The notes: generated by a model not told the origin, from the sequence alone. Counted from the stretch's first letter, positions 51,314 to 60,664 are shown. The stretch: 64,000 bases of DNA from Bdellovibrio bacteriovorus (GCF_025558485.1 NZ_CP102930.1:124001-188000); one strand, 5' to 3'. Numbers and translations: made by a program.

Positions 51314-52159
51314 TTAGAACCCAAAACGGGCTGCAACTGACAAGTTAATAATGTCAAATTTGGAAGCCTCACTATGAGAGAAGTCATAGTCCAAACGTGG
51401 AAGCAATGCCCAGCTACCAAACGGCATGCGAGAGTATAAAGACAAACCTGTTGTATTAAAGGATTTGATTTCGCCCGTCATACCTTCGCTGGTCAGTTTT
51501 GCAGTGTCATAACTAGCGTAGTTCAAAGAACCACCAAGAATCACATCTGTAATTGCAGTTTCATAGAAAGCAGACAGTCCCAGGACGTTACCATCTTTTG
51601 TTTTTACATCCGGCCCACCCTCTTCTTCACGAGTGCGCTCCATCATAAATGTATAGAACAAACGCCCTCCGACAGATCCGCCAGCCGCTTCAGTATCTAC
51701 ACCCACGTATGGAGCAAAAGAGAAGCCCCCGGAAGCCGTATTGGAATCACCATTGGCTTTATCTTCGGCCTTTTCAAGGCTCAAACCAGCACGAAGACCA
51801 AAACGAAGATTCGCATTCCCCATATCAGAAGTTCCTTTTAGAACAACCTGCGGGTCCTGCAGCCCAGAAGTCTTAGTTTTTGGAGTGGAGTCAGTTTCAT
51901 AAGAGGAATACAAAAGAGTTCCTTCAACAGAAAACATCTCATTGATTCCGTATTCATAGGAAACACCCGATTGGTAGATTCCAGAGAATTTCGTTTCAAC
52001 AGCTCCAGCTCCTTTTCCCTTAACAGCTGCGCTTACGTATCCCAAACGCGGCGTCAGATCGCTTTGACCTGCTTTGGATTGATAGAAAAATTCGCTGTCA
52101 GCAGCGTGGGCGCTGAAGGAAGCAAGTACGATCAGGGATGCAAATAATTTAGAATACAC
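51314..52159 (-). CDS. outer membrane beta-barrel protein
   Basis: A 281-residue exported protein. The GTG at 52159 follows an AGGAG site and gives a signal peptide (LFASLIVLASFSAHAA); the longer frame would add 15 residues without a better site. The mature part shows alternating strands typical of a barrel and ends with an aromatic (LSVAARFGF), the outer-membrane insertion signal. A charged loop lies at ERTREEEGGPDVKTKDG. The channel or ligand is unknown. Confidence 0.8.
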   Translation of the reverse strand: MYSKLFASLIVLASFSAHAADSEFFYQSKAGQSDLTPRLGYVSAAVKGKGAGAVETKFSGIYQSGVSYEYGINEMFSVEGTLLYSSYETDSTPKTKTSGLQDPQVVLKGTSDMGNANLRFGLRAGLSLEKAEDKANGDSNTASGGFSFAPYVGVDTEAAGGSVGGRLFYTFMMERTREEEGGPDVKTKDGNVLGLSAFYETAITDVILGGSLNYASYDTAKLTSEGMTGEIKSFNTTGLSLYSRMPFGSWALLPRLDYDFSHSEASKFDIINLSVAARFGF

Positions 52160-52238
52160 GATGAACTCCTGTTGTTGTTTTGCAATCGAGATCTCTATGT
52201 TCATAGATGCGCAAGAACTTAGTCAACAGAAGCAGAAA

Positions 52239-52270
52239 ATAAAAAACACCGCCGGGGGACAGCGGTGTTA
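52239..52270 (-). terminator. terminator of the small gene at 52298
   Basis: Stem AACACCGC/GCGGTGTT with a 9-base loop; on the minus strand it is followed by a run of T. Confidence 0.8.
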
Positions 52271-52297
52271 GGGGAAACGTTATCAAATTTTCTTAAC

Positions 52298-52540
52298 TTA
52301 ATGTCGAGCCTGGACCAAGCGAACTTCAAAGTCCTGGGAGGGGCTTTCTGTTTGAAGTTGCTCCGGGGTTTGCTCATTGGCGGCCACGGCCACCTGCTGC
52401 GAATTTAAAATCCGCAAAAGCCGCTTCCTTAAAAGCTTCTGACTCATCGAAGCCTCCTGAATCATCCCGTTAAAGTTTTGAACCTCGGCCTTGGCAAAAG
52501 CCGCCCACAATAAAATCGTCATAACCACCAAGAAGCGCAT
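52298..52540 (-). CDS. small exported protein
   Basis: An 80-residue protein. The ATG at 52540 follows AGGAGGG and gives a signal peptide (FLVVMTILLWAAFAKAEV). The rest is charged and helical (SQKLLRKRLLRILNSQQ) and then Gln/Glu-rich. It lies 53 bp past the end of the antiporter gene on the same strand. No family is recognised. Confidence 0.65.
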   Translation of the reverse strand: MRFLVVMTILLWAAFAKAEVQNFNGMIQEASMSQKLLRKRLLRILNSQQVAVAANEQTPEQLQTESPSQDFEVRLVQARH

Positions 52541-52593
52541 CCGTGCCCTCCTAACCATTCCTATTGGTAAGACCAGCCCCGCCCCCAAAAAGG

Positions 52594-54408
52594 TTAAAAC
52601 AAATCTTTGTCCCCGGTCTGCGGTTCAATATAAGTCTTTTCCGCGTCTTCTTTGAGGACCTGTGCCAGCTGCTGAACGGCCTGTCTGGATACGTCAATAA
52701 AGCTCTTTTGATCGTGGCGGACTTTGAATTGTTCCCACAACATCAGTTCATCATGACGGCGGAATCGTTCAATGATCGCATGAGCCCGTGCCTCAGGGGT
52801 TCCCATCGCCACCAGAAGCTGACCACTCAAATTAATACTGGAATCCAAAGTTTCACGGCGAACAAACTTGATCCCGGCCTCTAGCAAATCAAAGGTATGC
52901 TGACGATTACGGGCGCGAGCAAACACCTGAACGTGCGGATAATCCTCTTTCAGAATCTGCGCAATACGATTGGATGTTTCGACATCATCCACCGCCAGAA
53001 TGAAAAACTTGGCATTGCGAATACCGGCGGCTTCCAGAATTTCCTTGCGAGCGGCATCACCGTAATAAACCTTATTACCAAAACGACGAAGCAGTTCGAT
53101 TTGCTCGGTATCATGTTCAATCGCTGTGAACGGAATATCCTGCGTTCTTAGAATACGACCGAAGATCTGACCGAAACGACCAAAGCCGGCAATAATAACC
53201 GGATTGTTGGTTTCTTCAAATTTGTCATATTCTTTTGCACCTGCTGCCGGAGTTTTGCAGGCGATCCACGCCTGAATCTTTTCGTTCAAAACAATAATCA
53301 ACGGGCTGGCAATCATGGACAGGGTCACAACCAAAGTGAATCGCTGAGTCCAATCCGCAGAAATCACCTGCGCACTTTGCCCAACACCAAAGATCACAAA
53401 GGCAAATTCCCCGCCCTGCACAAGATACACGGACAGGTTGTTAGATGCCTGTGAGTGCAGTTTCATGATTCGGCCCACGGTAAAGATCAAAAGACCTTTT
53501 AAGATCATATAGCCCACAACCAATGACAAAATCATCACTGGAGACTGCAACAACAACGACAGTTTGACGGACATACCGACAGAAACAAAGAACAACCCCA
53601 TCAACAAGCCCTTGAAGGGCTCAAGGTCCGCTTCAAGTTCGTGACGATATTCTGATTCCGACAATAGAACCCCGGCCAGGAAGGCCCCCAACGCCATCGA
53701 CAGCCCCACGCTTTCCATCAGGAAGGCCACTCCGATCACAATCAGCAAGGTCACGCCTGTGAACAGTTCACGACTGCGGGTTTCCGCGACCACTTGCAGG
53801 AAACGACCCATCAAAAGGCGGCTGCCAATAGCCAAACCAATAAAGATCGCAATGGCTCCGCCCCAGTTCACAGAATGAGTGTTTGCCGCCACCAGACCTA
53901 AACTTGGAATCACCGCCAAAGCCGGGATCGCCACCACGTCCTGCATCAGCAGGATCGCAAAAGAAGCGCGCCCGAATTCCGTATTCAGAACCTTTCTTTC
54001 CGCCAAAGACTGCAAAGCAAAAGCTGTCGAAGACAGGGACAAAGCAAAGCCCACCACTGCGGCACTGGCCCAGGCAATGCCCAGTTGATGCCCGATCACG
54101 GTAAAGACCACGGTGCAAAAAAGAATTTGCAATCCACCAAAGCCGATCAGTGTTTTTCGCAAGGACCACAATTTTCGCGGCTGAAGCTCCAAACCGATGA
54201 TGAAAAGAAGAAAGACAACACCAAATTCGGCGATATTCTGCACGAACTGAAAATCAGAAATCAGTCCCCAACCCAAAGGACCAATTAGAATCCCCGCTGC
54301 CAAATATCCCAAGATGGTTCCCAATCCCAGTTTTTGAAACAGTGAAACCAGAACCACGGAAAAACCCAAGAATGCCAAAATCTGCAGAAGCTGTTCGTGT
54401 AAAATCAT
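52594..54408 (-). CDS. kefB: Kef-type CPA2 cation:proton antiporter with RCK domain
   Basis: A 604-residue inner-membrane protein with about 12 helices of the Na+/H+ exchanger type (GTILGYLAAGILIGPLGW, FLLFIIGLELQPRKLW, SLSSTAFALQSLAERK, MALGAFLAGVLLSESEYRHELEADLEPFKGLLMGLFFVSVGM) followed by a TrkA-N domain with the Rossmann glycines IAGFGRFGQIFGR. This is the KefB/KefC layout for K+ efflux, but a glutathione role is not shown. The ATG at 54408 begins the first helix; the longer frame overlaps the divergent gene. Confidence 0.88.
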   Translation of the reverse strand: MILHEQLLQILAFLGFSVVLVSLFQKLGLGTILGYLAAGILIGPLGWGLISDFQFVQNIAEFGVVFLLFIIGLELQPRKLWSLRKTLIGFGGLQILFCTVVFTVIGHQLGIAWASAAVVGFALSLSSTAFALQSLAERKVLNTEFGRASFAILLMQDVVAIPALAVIPSLGLVAANTHSVNWGGAIAIFIGLAIGSRLLMGRFLQVVAETRSRELFTGVTLLIVIGVAFLMESVGLSMALGAFLAGVLLSESEYRHELEADLEPFKGLLMGLFFVSVGMSVKLSLLLQSPVMILSLVVGYMILKGLLIFTVGRIMKLHSQASNNLSVYLVQGGEFAFVIFGVGQSAQVISADWTQRFTLVVTLSMIASPLIIVLNEKIQAWIACKTPAAGAKEYDKFEETNNPVIIAGFGRFGQIFGRILRTQDIPFTAIEHDTEQIELLRRFGNKVYYGDAARKEILEAAGIRNAKFFILAVDDVETSNRIAQILKEDYPHVQVFARARNRQHTFDLLEAGIKFVRRETLDSSINLSGQLLVAMGTPEARAHAIIERFRRHDELMLWEQFKVRHDQKSFIDVSRQAVQQLAQVLKEDAEKTYIEPQTGDKDLF

Positions 54409-54523
54409 GCTCTCAAAGCTATCAAGAGCATGCCATCCGTGCAATTGGATAGACTTAGGTAAATTTTTATTAATCTCAAAAGAGCTGCTGACAATTTTAG
54501 ATCGCTCTTCTAGCCTGAGCCCT

Positions 54524-55726
54524 ATGAAGAATTCAAAAGCTGGCATCTGGTTTATATTTATCACTGTGACTTTGGATATGGTTGGCCTGGGGCTTGTGAT
54601 CCCGTCTTTGCCGGATATCATGCGTCGCTTCGTTTCCAGTGAAACTTCTGTTTCGGAATACTTCGGCTATTTTATTTCCGTCTATGCCCTGATGCAGTTT
54701 CTGGCGTCCCCTTTGTTAGGGGCCCTATCGGACCGTTTTGGGCGCAGATCCATTTTATTGGTGTCCCTGCTGGTTGCGGGCTTTGATTATATTTTGATGG
54801 CCTTTGCCCCCACATTGGGAATTCTTTTCGCCGGACGAGTGATTGCCGGACTGACTGGAGCCAATATCACCGTGGCAATGGCTTATATCGCTGACGTCAG
54901 TGATGACACCAACCGTTCTGCCAACTTCGGAATGGTGGGCGCCGCTTTTGGGCTGGGCTTTATCATCGGCCCTGCCATCGGCGGTTTACTGGGACACCTG
55001 GGACCGGAGTATCCGTTTTTGGCAGCGGCGGGCTTAAATCTTTTAAACTTCCTGTTTGGTCTGTTCATCCTTCCGGAATCCCTGCCTCAGGAAATGCGCC
55101 GTAAAGTCGATTTGCGCAAAACCAACCCATTGCATTCTCTGGTGACAGTCTTCCGTTCCAAACATCTGCTGGCATTACTGCTGGTTTACTTCTTCTTCCA
55201 GTTGGGCGGGCAAACTCACCCATCTATTTGGACGTTGTACACGGAAACCCGCTTTAACTGGACAACCTCGCAAGTGGGTCTTTCTCTGGCTGCGGTGGGC
55301 CTGCTGTCCGCCATTGCTCAGGGCTGGCTGACACGTTTGGTGATCCCGAAGCTGGGTGAACATCGCACGGTGGTTATCGGAGCGTTCGGTTATGCGATTT
55401 CTTTCGCACTTTTCGGTTTCGCCACCGAAGGCTGGATGATGTATGTCATCTTGGTCGGCTCTGCGATTTTTTGGGTCGCACCACCGGCATTGCAGTCTTT
55501 GATCAGTCACAACACTCCACCGCAGGAACAGGGTGAGTTGCAGGGCTCTTTGGTCAGCCTGGCAAGTCTGGCTGCGATTATCACCCCTTTGGTCACAACT
55601 AAGTTGTTTGCTCACTTTTCTGCACCGCCGGAAGGTGTGCCATCCATTCCGGGTGCGCCTTATTTCTTCGCTGCCATCATTTGCCTGGTTTCCTGGGCCA
55701 TTATGGTCCGCAGAAAAGTCTCCTAA
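54524..55726 (+). CDS. MFS efflux transporter, TetA-like
   Basis: A 400-residue permease with 12 helices. LDMVGLGLVIPSLPDIM opens it, and the loop 2-3 motif GALSDRFGRRSILLVSLL and helix 5 motif FGLGFIIGPAIGGLLG match the tetracycline-type (DHA1) pumps. The ATG at 54524 starts the first helix; the frame extends upstream to 54407 but overlaps the divergent kef gene. Drug efflux is a family guess; the substrate may differ. Confidence 0.85.
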   Translation: MKNSKAGIWFIFITVTLDMVGLGLVIPSLPDIMRRFVSSETSVSEYFGYFISVYALMQFLASPLLGALSDRFGRRSILLVSLLVAGFDYILMAFAPTLGILFAGRVIAGLTGANITVAMAYIADVSDDTNRSANFGMVGAAFGLGFIIGPAIGGLLGHLGPEYPFLAAAGLNLLNFLFGLFILPESLPQEMRRKVDLRKTNPLHSLVTVFRSKHLLALLLVYFFFQLGGQTHPSIWTLYTETRFNWTTSQVGLSLAAVGLLSAIAQGWLTRLVIPKLGEHRTVVIGAFGYAISFALFGFATEGWMMYVILVGSAIFWVAPPALQSLISHNTPPQEQGELQGSLVSLASLAAIITPLVTTKLFAHFSAPPEGVPSIPGAPYFFAAIICLVSWAIMVRRKVS

Positions 55727-55776
55727 AGCGGGCTGGCCTTGCGGGGCCCGTCCTGCGGGAGTATCCTTAAAGAGTC

Positions 55777-56376
55777 ATGGATTCTAGTATCAAATCTTTG
55801 CTTCATACTGCCATCACCTCTTTCGAGCCGTTGGATCTGGCCCGACAAATGGCCCCGCATGCATGCGTGGCATTGATCCTGCGTGGTGAGTCCGAGGAAA
55901 ATCTGGAGCTGGGGTTTATCCAAAGAGCCATCCGTCCCGAAGACCGCTGGTCCGGACAACTGGCTTTTCCCGGCGGCAAACGCGAGGCTTTTGATGTCAC
56001 TGATCTGGATGCCGCCTTCAGAGAAACCATGGAGGAAATCGGTGTTCATCTGAATTCTCAGGAACTGCTGGGACGACTGGATGACATTCAGGCCCGCAAA
56101 GCCGGAACATTGCTGGATTTCTACATCCGTCCGTTTGTGTTTTATACCGAGCAAAGTTTTAATGTGACCTTGGATGCCAACGAAGTTGCGGATTATTTCT
56201 GGGTGCCCTTAAAGCACATTCGTGATCCGCAAAGACAAACCATTTACAAAGTTCAGCGCGAAAATATGTCTATTGAACTTCCCGCGGTCTATCTGGATCG
56301 GGAACCACCGCTATGGGGGCTTTCCTACATGATGACCTTGAATCTTTTTGAACGTTTGCAGAAGCTGTTAAAATAG
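55777..56376 (+). CDS. Nudix hydrolase, CoA pyrophosphatase-like
   Basis: A 199-residue Nudix protein. The box GGKREAFDVTDLDAAFRETMEEIGV follows LAFPGG, and the preceding RAIRPEDRWSGQ segment matches the NudL/CoA pyrophosphatase group that splits CoA derivatives. The Nudix glutamates are intact. It lies 50 bp after the MFS gene and may be cotranscribed. Confidence 0.82.
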   Translation: MDSSIKSLLHTAITSFEPLDLARQMAPHACVALILRGESEENLELGFIQRAIRPEDRWSGQLAFPGGKREAFDVTDLDAAFRETMEEIGVHLNSQELLGRLDDIQARKAGTLLDFYIRPFVFYTEQSFNVTLDANEVADYFWVPLKHIRDPQRQTIYKVQRENMSIELPAVYLDREPPLWGLSYMMTLNLFERLQKLLK

Positions 56377-56487
56377 ATTCGTCGCGATCAGAAACAAATT
56401 TTCCGTTTCAAAGCAGCACAGTCCGATATTTTTGAGCTTTTTCATTAAAAGGGCTCAACTATCCCAAGGTCCAGCCGATAAGTCTTA

Positions 56488-56504
56488 TGAACCCAAGAGG
56501 TTCA
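56488..56504 (+). other. short hairpin before the small ORF's ribosome binding site
   Basis: Perfect 6-bp stem TGAACC/GGTTCA with loop CAAGA, 23 bp before the ATG of the 28-codon ORF. It may shape the leader of the message. Confidence 0.35.
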
Positions 56505-56526
56505 CCTTGCACGAAAGGAGCCTTCA

Positions 56527-56613
56527 ATGGCTAATAAGACAGTACGTAAAGAGTATATCTGGAACAGGGAGATTCGTGAATTGGCTCTCCTGACCGGTAC
56601 GGGGCCGCCTTAA
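56527..56613 (+). CDS. 28-residue small ORF with strong ribosome binding site
   Basis: A 28-codon frame beginning MANKTVRKEYIWNRE and ending LTGTGPP. An AAAGGAG site is 6 bp upstream and a strong terminator follows 30 bp after the stop, so it has the layout of a separate, well-expressed transcript. The peptide is basic at the start and has no clear signal peptide or membrane helix. The next gene downstream is on the other strand, so it is not a leader for it. No family is recognised. Confidence 0.55.
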   Translation: MANKTVRKEYIWNREIRELALLTGTGPP

Positions 56614-56642
56614 CGCCTGTGCATTTTAAATTGGTGATTAAA

Positions 56643-56685
56643 TAAAAAAACCAGGACGAAAAAGGCGCCCTGGTTTTTTTATTTT
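56643..56685 (+). terminator. terminator after the small ORF
   Basis: Stem AAACCAGG/CCTGGTTT with inner CG/CG pairing, A tract before and seven T after. It may serve both this ORF and the convergent barrel gene. Confidence 0.88.
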
Positions 56686-56702
56686 TCAATTTGAGACAGC
56701 GA

Positions 56703-57641
56703 CTACAGGATAGAGAAGATCGTAGAGAAGCTCAACGTCGTGGAATCAGCCTTCAAATCTTTCGGGTAGAAGTTCAAATAAGGCGCAAAATAAATATCGC
56801 GGCTGAAAGCATAACCCATCCCCAAACGACCGCTCAGGGTTTTGTTCAAAAGATCCCATTCGCCATCACGCGCACGTGGATTCCAGAAGTTCATGGCCAC
56901 AGAAGTGTAAACATTCATTTTGTCAGAAACGTTGTATTTAACCTGCGGGTAGAAACCCAGGTGGTAACGGGAGGCTTTGCCGTCTTTAGGCTCATACCCG
57001 CGCTCATACAGGAACACGCTCAGGCCGGTATCCAAGCCCGCGGCAAAACCAGAGTTGCCAAGATTGTAAACCAAAGAGTTATCGTAAGACAAAGAAGCAT
57101 ACTGACCGACATCGCGGAAGTTCGGAACCGTTGTCCAGGAAGCGCCGTAAGAATTACGCAACTGAAGATCGCCCATACGGGAATTGCGGTCATAGCTGAT
57201 GAACGGAGTTTTCACATCCGTGCGCTCAACACCGTGGAACGGTGTCAAAGCGTTGATACCTGTTCCGGCACTGATCGCACTTTTGGAATCCAAACGGTAA
57301 CGACCACTGATGGAACCACTCAAAGAAACCTGATTCACACCGATGGAACCATCTGGATTTGGCTGCATTTTGCTGGAAAGATCACCCACTGGAGGGCCGA
57401 AGTAAGAAAGAGAGAACTTCAGGGAGTAGCGGGACAAGGAACCGGATTCCGCCTTAAGCTTGGCATCTGTGATGTCTTTGTCGTCTTCAAATTTTTTATT
57501 TTTCAGAACCTCACCCACAGAAGTGGATGTTTTTTGAGTTCCGGATTCCACAGAAGGAGTGGAAAGTGTGGTGGAAGAAGTCTGCGCATTGGCTGCCAAA
57601 GAAATCCCCACAATAAACCCGATCAAAAGCCCTTTAACCAT
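56703..57641 (-). CDS. outer membrane beta-barrel-like exported protein
   Basis: A 312-residue exported protein. The ATG at 57641 follows GGGGG and gives a signal peptide (LLIGFIVGISLAANAQ). A Ser/Thr-rich linker and a charged helical stretch (VGEVLKNKKFEDDKDITDAKLK) come before alternating barrel-like strands (SLKFSLSYFGPPVG, VSLSGSISGRYRL, FAPYLNFYP) and the end STTLSFSTIFSIL. The function is unknown; surface channel or adhesin is possible. Confidence 0.7.
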   Translation of the reverse strand: MVKGLLIGFIVGISLAANAQTSSTTLSTPSVESGTQKTSTSVGEVLKNKKFEDDKDITDAKLKAESGSLSRYSLKFSLSYFGPPVGDLSSKMQPNPDGSIGVNQVSLSGSISGRYRLDSKSAISAGTGINALTPFHGVERTDVKTPFISYDRNSRMGDLQLRNSYGASWTTVPNFRDVGQYASLSYDNSLVYNLGNSGFAAGLDTGLSVFLYERGYEPKDGKASRYHLGFYPQVKYNVSDKMNVYTSVAMNFWNPRARDGEWDLLNKTLSGRLGMGYAFSRDIYFAPYLNFYPKDLKADSTTLSFSTIFSIL

Positions 57642-57731
57642 GAAAACCCCCAAAAGTTTCGAGAGTTTGTACCTGTCCCGGGAGCAAAAGAAAAGTCATG
57701 CTTTTGTTATGTAATGCGCCAAGTAGAATTT

Positions 57732-58580
57732 TCAATCACCCTGACGAAGCTTATAGAGGACTTGAGGCAGTATTTCGACCACATCCGAGGCCATCATCGA
57801 CAAAAGATCCTTTTTTTGGGCCTTCCAAAGGTTCGCCGTGGCGCCGTGCACATAAGCTCCCAACAGAGCCGCCCGGGTCGGAGACAACCCCTGCGCCCTT
57901 AAAGCAGTGATGACTCCGGAAAGTACATCCCCGGTCCCCGATTTCGCCAACGCTGCATTCCCGGTTGAAATTCCATACACCCGTCGCCCGTTGGCCACCA
58001 AAGTTCCATGCCCTTTAAGCAGAACAACACACTGAAAAAGCTCTTGCGCCAGTTTTATAAATTCATAGCGATGGGTCGAAATTTCCTCTGCCGAAACTCC
58101 CAGACAACGGGCAAGTTCTCCGGCATGAGGTGTAACGATCCAGGTGCGCGGCAAGGGGAATAAATTCTCTTCTGCACATACGGTGATGGCATCGGCATCC
58201 AGAATGACGTTTGCGATCTGGCGCTCTTTGAGTTCCTGAATAATCCGGGCCGTAAACAAGTTCACACCAAAACCGGGCCCGCACAACATGGCATCAAACT
58301 TTTGTGAGTGCCATTCTTTCTGCGCCAAATCCAATAACAGAAAATCCGGATTTTCCAACGAGGATACGGAGATGTTTTTTTGCGCCAGGGTCACATAACC
58401 GCTTCCCATGCGCAAAGCCCCGCGCGCGGCCAGAATCCCGGCACCGGGATAGTCGGCACTTCCGGCCAGAAGCAGGCTGCGTCCGCGAGTGGCCTTGTTA
58501 TCCTGCTCGGAAATGGCTGGTAAAAGTTTCCTCGCAGATGATTTTTTCAGAATACGCACGGGATCGTTGGCTTTTTCCAT
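57732..58580 (-). CDS. nnrD: ADP/ATP-dependent NAD(P)H-hydrate dehydratase
   Basis: A 282-residue ribokinase-like repair enzyme that turns damaged NAD(P)H hydrate back into NAD(P)H. It shows the start LAGSADYPGAGILAARGALRMGSGYVTLA, the PHAGELARCLG motif, VVLLKGHGTLVANG, and the catalytic KSGTGDVLSGVITALRAQG. The epimerase domain fused in E. coli is absent. An ATG at 58607 (9 codons earlier) is the alternative start and overlaps the divergent map ATG; neither has a clear ribosome binding site. Confidence 0.82.
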   Translation of the reverse strand: MEKANDPVRILKKSSARKLLPAISEQDNKATRGRSLLLAGSADYPGAGILAARGALRMGSGYVTLAQKNISVSSLENPDFLLLDLAQKEWHSQKFDAMLCGPGFGVNLFTARIIQELKERQIANVILDADAITVCAEENLFPLPRTWIVTPHAGELARCLGVSAEEISTHRYEFIKLAQELFQCVVLLKGHGTLVANGRRVYGISTGNAALAKSGTGDVLSGVITALRAQGLSPTRAALLGAYVHGATANLWKAQKKDLLSMMASDVVEILPQVLYKLRQGD

Positions 58581-58605
58581 AGGGATCAGTGTATAACCCG
58601 AAGTC

Positions 58606-59364
58606 ATGATCGTAAAGACTGAAGCCGACCTTGAAGGTCTTAAAAAAATCGGAAAGATTGTCGCCAACTGCCTGCAATACATGGCTGGCAAAGTTGAACC
58701 CGGCATGAGCACCAAAGAGCTGGATAATCTGGGTGGAAAATATTTGGAACTTCATGGCGCCAAGTCCGGTCCCATGGCAGTTTACAATTTTCCCGGTTAC
58801 AACTGCATCAGCCTGAATCACGAAGTGGCTCACGGCGTGCCTTCTGACACTAAAAAAATTCAAAAAGGTGATCTGATCAATATCGATGTTTCTGCCGAAC
58901 TGGGCGGTTACTTTGCCGATAACGGCGGGTCGTTTGTGGTGCCTCCGGGCAAGAAAGCAGACGAAGAACTTTTGAAAGTCACACGTCTGGCGCTGGAAAC
59001 GGCCATCAAGGCTGTCAAAGCCGGCGAACTGATCAGCGTGATTGGCTACAACATTGAAAAGGTCGCCAAAGCGCACGGCTACACAGTGATTGAAAATCTG
59101 GGCAGTCATGGTGTGGGTCGCAGTCTGCATGAAGAACCAAAGTTTATTGCCAGCTATTACGACAAAGACGACCGTCGCAAACTAAAAGAAGGTCACGTTA
59201 TTACAATCGAACCGTTCGTTTCCACCGGAGCCCGTTTTGTCGATGAAGAAGCCGACAATTGGACTTTGGTTTCTGGCAAAAACCATCGCACAGCCCAGTT
59301 TGAACACACGATGGTGGTGTTGAAAGACCGTGCGCTGATCGTCACGATTCCTGATCCTGTTTAA
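58606..59364 (+). CDS. map: methionine aminopeptidase, type I
   Basis: A 252-residue metalloenzyme that removes the first methionine from new proteins. It starts IVKTEADLEGLKKIGKIVANC and has the metal ligands in NIDVSAELGGYFADNGGSF (two Asp), the GSHGVGRSLHEEP histidine motif, EPFVSTGARFV and the final FEHTMVV. The ATG is 1 bp from the possible upstream nnrD start on the other strand, so the two are divergent and may share a regulatory region. Confidence 0.93.
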   Translation: MIVKTEADLEGLKKIGKIVANCLQYMAGKVEPGMSTKELDNLGGKYLELHGAKSGPMAVYNFPGYNCISLNHEVAHGVPSDTKKIQKGDLINIDVSAELGGYFADNGGSFVVPPGKKADEELLKVTRLALETAIKAVKAGELISVIGYNIEKVAKAHGYTVIENLGSHGVGRSLHEEPKFIASYYDKDDRRKLKEGHVITIEPFVSTGARFVDEEADNWTLVSGKNHRTAQFEHTMVVLKDRALIVTIPDPV

Positions 59365-59435
59365 AAACATCAGACCTGCCTTTGCGGCAGGCTGTTCTTA
59401 AGTTCTAAGATTTCCTTTCAACCTTAGGAGACCTT

Positions 59436-59945
59436 ATGAACATGTCCTGCTCTTTATTTTTTGTTTCACTACTTCTTGCAAACACTTCGGCTTTTGCGGT
59501 CCCTGCTCCGACGGCAGGGCTTAAATTTGAAGCCACGATTTCCATGTCTTTGGCTGAAGAAGCTGCGCGCGAAGCCGTAGCCAATTGCGCCACGAAGGGC
59601 TATCAAGTGGCGGCCACGGTTGTCGATAAGGCCGGCGACATTAAAGCGCTCTTTCGCGCCGATGGCGCAGGCCCGCACACAGTGGATGCCAGTCGCCGCA
59701 AAGCCTATACAGCAGCCTCTGCCAAGAATGGTACCTCCGCAATGCTTGCAACATCTCAAAGCAATCCTGCCGCCCAAAATCTGGGGGACATTGACGGATT
59801 CCTTCTGCTTGGCGGGGGGCTTCCCATACGAGCTGGCAGTATCGTCATTGGTGCTATTGGTGTGGGCGGTGCTCCAGGCGGTCCTTTGGACGACCAGTGC
59901 GCTCAAGCCGGAATTGATAAAATCAAAGATCGAATAGGCAACTAG
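59436..59945 (+). CDS. exported GlcG/HbpS-type haem-binding family protein
   Basis: A 169-residue exported protein with signal peptide (SLFFVSLLLANTSAFA). The DUF336 (GlcG/HbpS) core is clear: GYQVAATVVDKAGDIKALFRADGAGPHTVDASRRKAYTA and LPIRAGSIVIGAIGVGGAPGG. HbpS binds haem or corrinoids and stress signals in streptomycetes; other members are of unknown role. It is a single gene. An ATG two codons in is a second start option. Confidence 0.85.
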   Translation: MNMSCSLFFVSLLLANTSAFAVPAPTAGLKFEATISMSLAEEAAREAVANCATKGYQVAATVVDKAGDIKALFRADGAGPHTVDASRRKAYTAASAKNGTSAMLATSQSNPAAQNLGDIDGFLLLGGGLPIRAGSIVIGAIGVGGAPGGPLDDQCAQAGIDKIKDRIGN

Positions 59946-60054
59946 TCCACCAGATTCCGCTTGAAAAAGGCTCTAGACACACTGCCTAAAGGCTTTCAGA
60001 GCGGAATAAAAGGTGAAAGGCTATGGGTGCTTCTTTTAATCACGGAGGACCTTT

Positions 60055-60450
60055 ATGAAAATGTTTTTTGCAATCGCTTCTTTGTTCGTCGCTTTCTCTG
60101 CTCACGCTGCTGACCGTAAGGTTGGAAACGTTATCGCTGTTGAAAGAGAAATCTCTGATCTTTACAACACATGCTTGAAAGCAGTTGAAAAACCCACTGA
60201 CAAGCCTCAAAGCTTCTTCTCTTGTGCTATCAAGTACGTAAAAGATGGCGAGATCCCGGTAAGCAAAGGCCGTCTGTTGAAATTGATGGACGAGCGTTGC
60301 CAGGTTCACGGTGAAGCTGTGAACGGTGTTGTGTTCATCACTTTCTCTGGTGCTAAATCCCCATCTTCTTTCGACACTTCCCGCGCCTGCCTTGAAAGAG
60401 CCTTGAGCGAGAAAGATTTCGCGAAAGTGATCGTTTACACTCTAGAGTAA
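60055..60450 (+). CDS. small exported protein
   Basis: A 131-residue protein with a signal peptide (MFFAIASLFVAFSAHAA). The mature part has four cysteines (NTCLKA, FSCAIKYV, ERCQVHG, RACLERA) that may pair. A GGAGG site precedes the ATG. A strong terminator follows. No family is recognised. Confidence 0.7.
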   Translation: MKMFFAIASLFVAFSAHAADRKVGNVIAVEREISDLYNTCLKAVEKPTDKPQSFFSCAIKYVKDGEIPVSKGRLLKLMDERCQVHGEAVNGVVFITFSGAKSPSSFDTSRACLERALSEKDFAKVIVYTLE

Positions 60451-60477
60451 GCCATCTTCACATCCCGGCTTTTTATG

Positions 60478-60512
60478 AAGGAAGAAGTGTTCCGCACTTC
60501 TTCCTTTTTTTA
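60478..60512 (+). terminator. terminator after the small exported gene
   Basis: Stem GGAAGAAGTG/CACTTCTTCC, a 5-base loop and at least six T. Confidence 0.92.
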
Positions 60513-60664
60513 TTTTTTTCTCAACTGTAAATAAACGCCTTTTCAGAGGAGAAAGGCGAGATATGTTATGCTTTTTATGCGTCCTTTTGCTTGCTTGCGC
60601 TTAGCCCCCTAATTAAACTGATAAGGTAACTTGAATATGCTTGCTGACAGTTCCAGGAGGTTTT

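Noticed and set aside
56691-57902. 403-codon plus-strand frame over the barrel gene and nnrD end
   Set aside because: It runs antisense to two supported genes. The opposite frame of the barrel gene has a signal peptide, ribosome binding site and barrel strands; this one has none.
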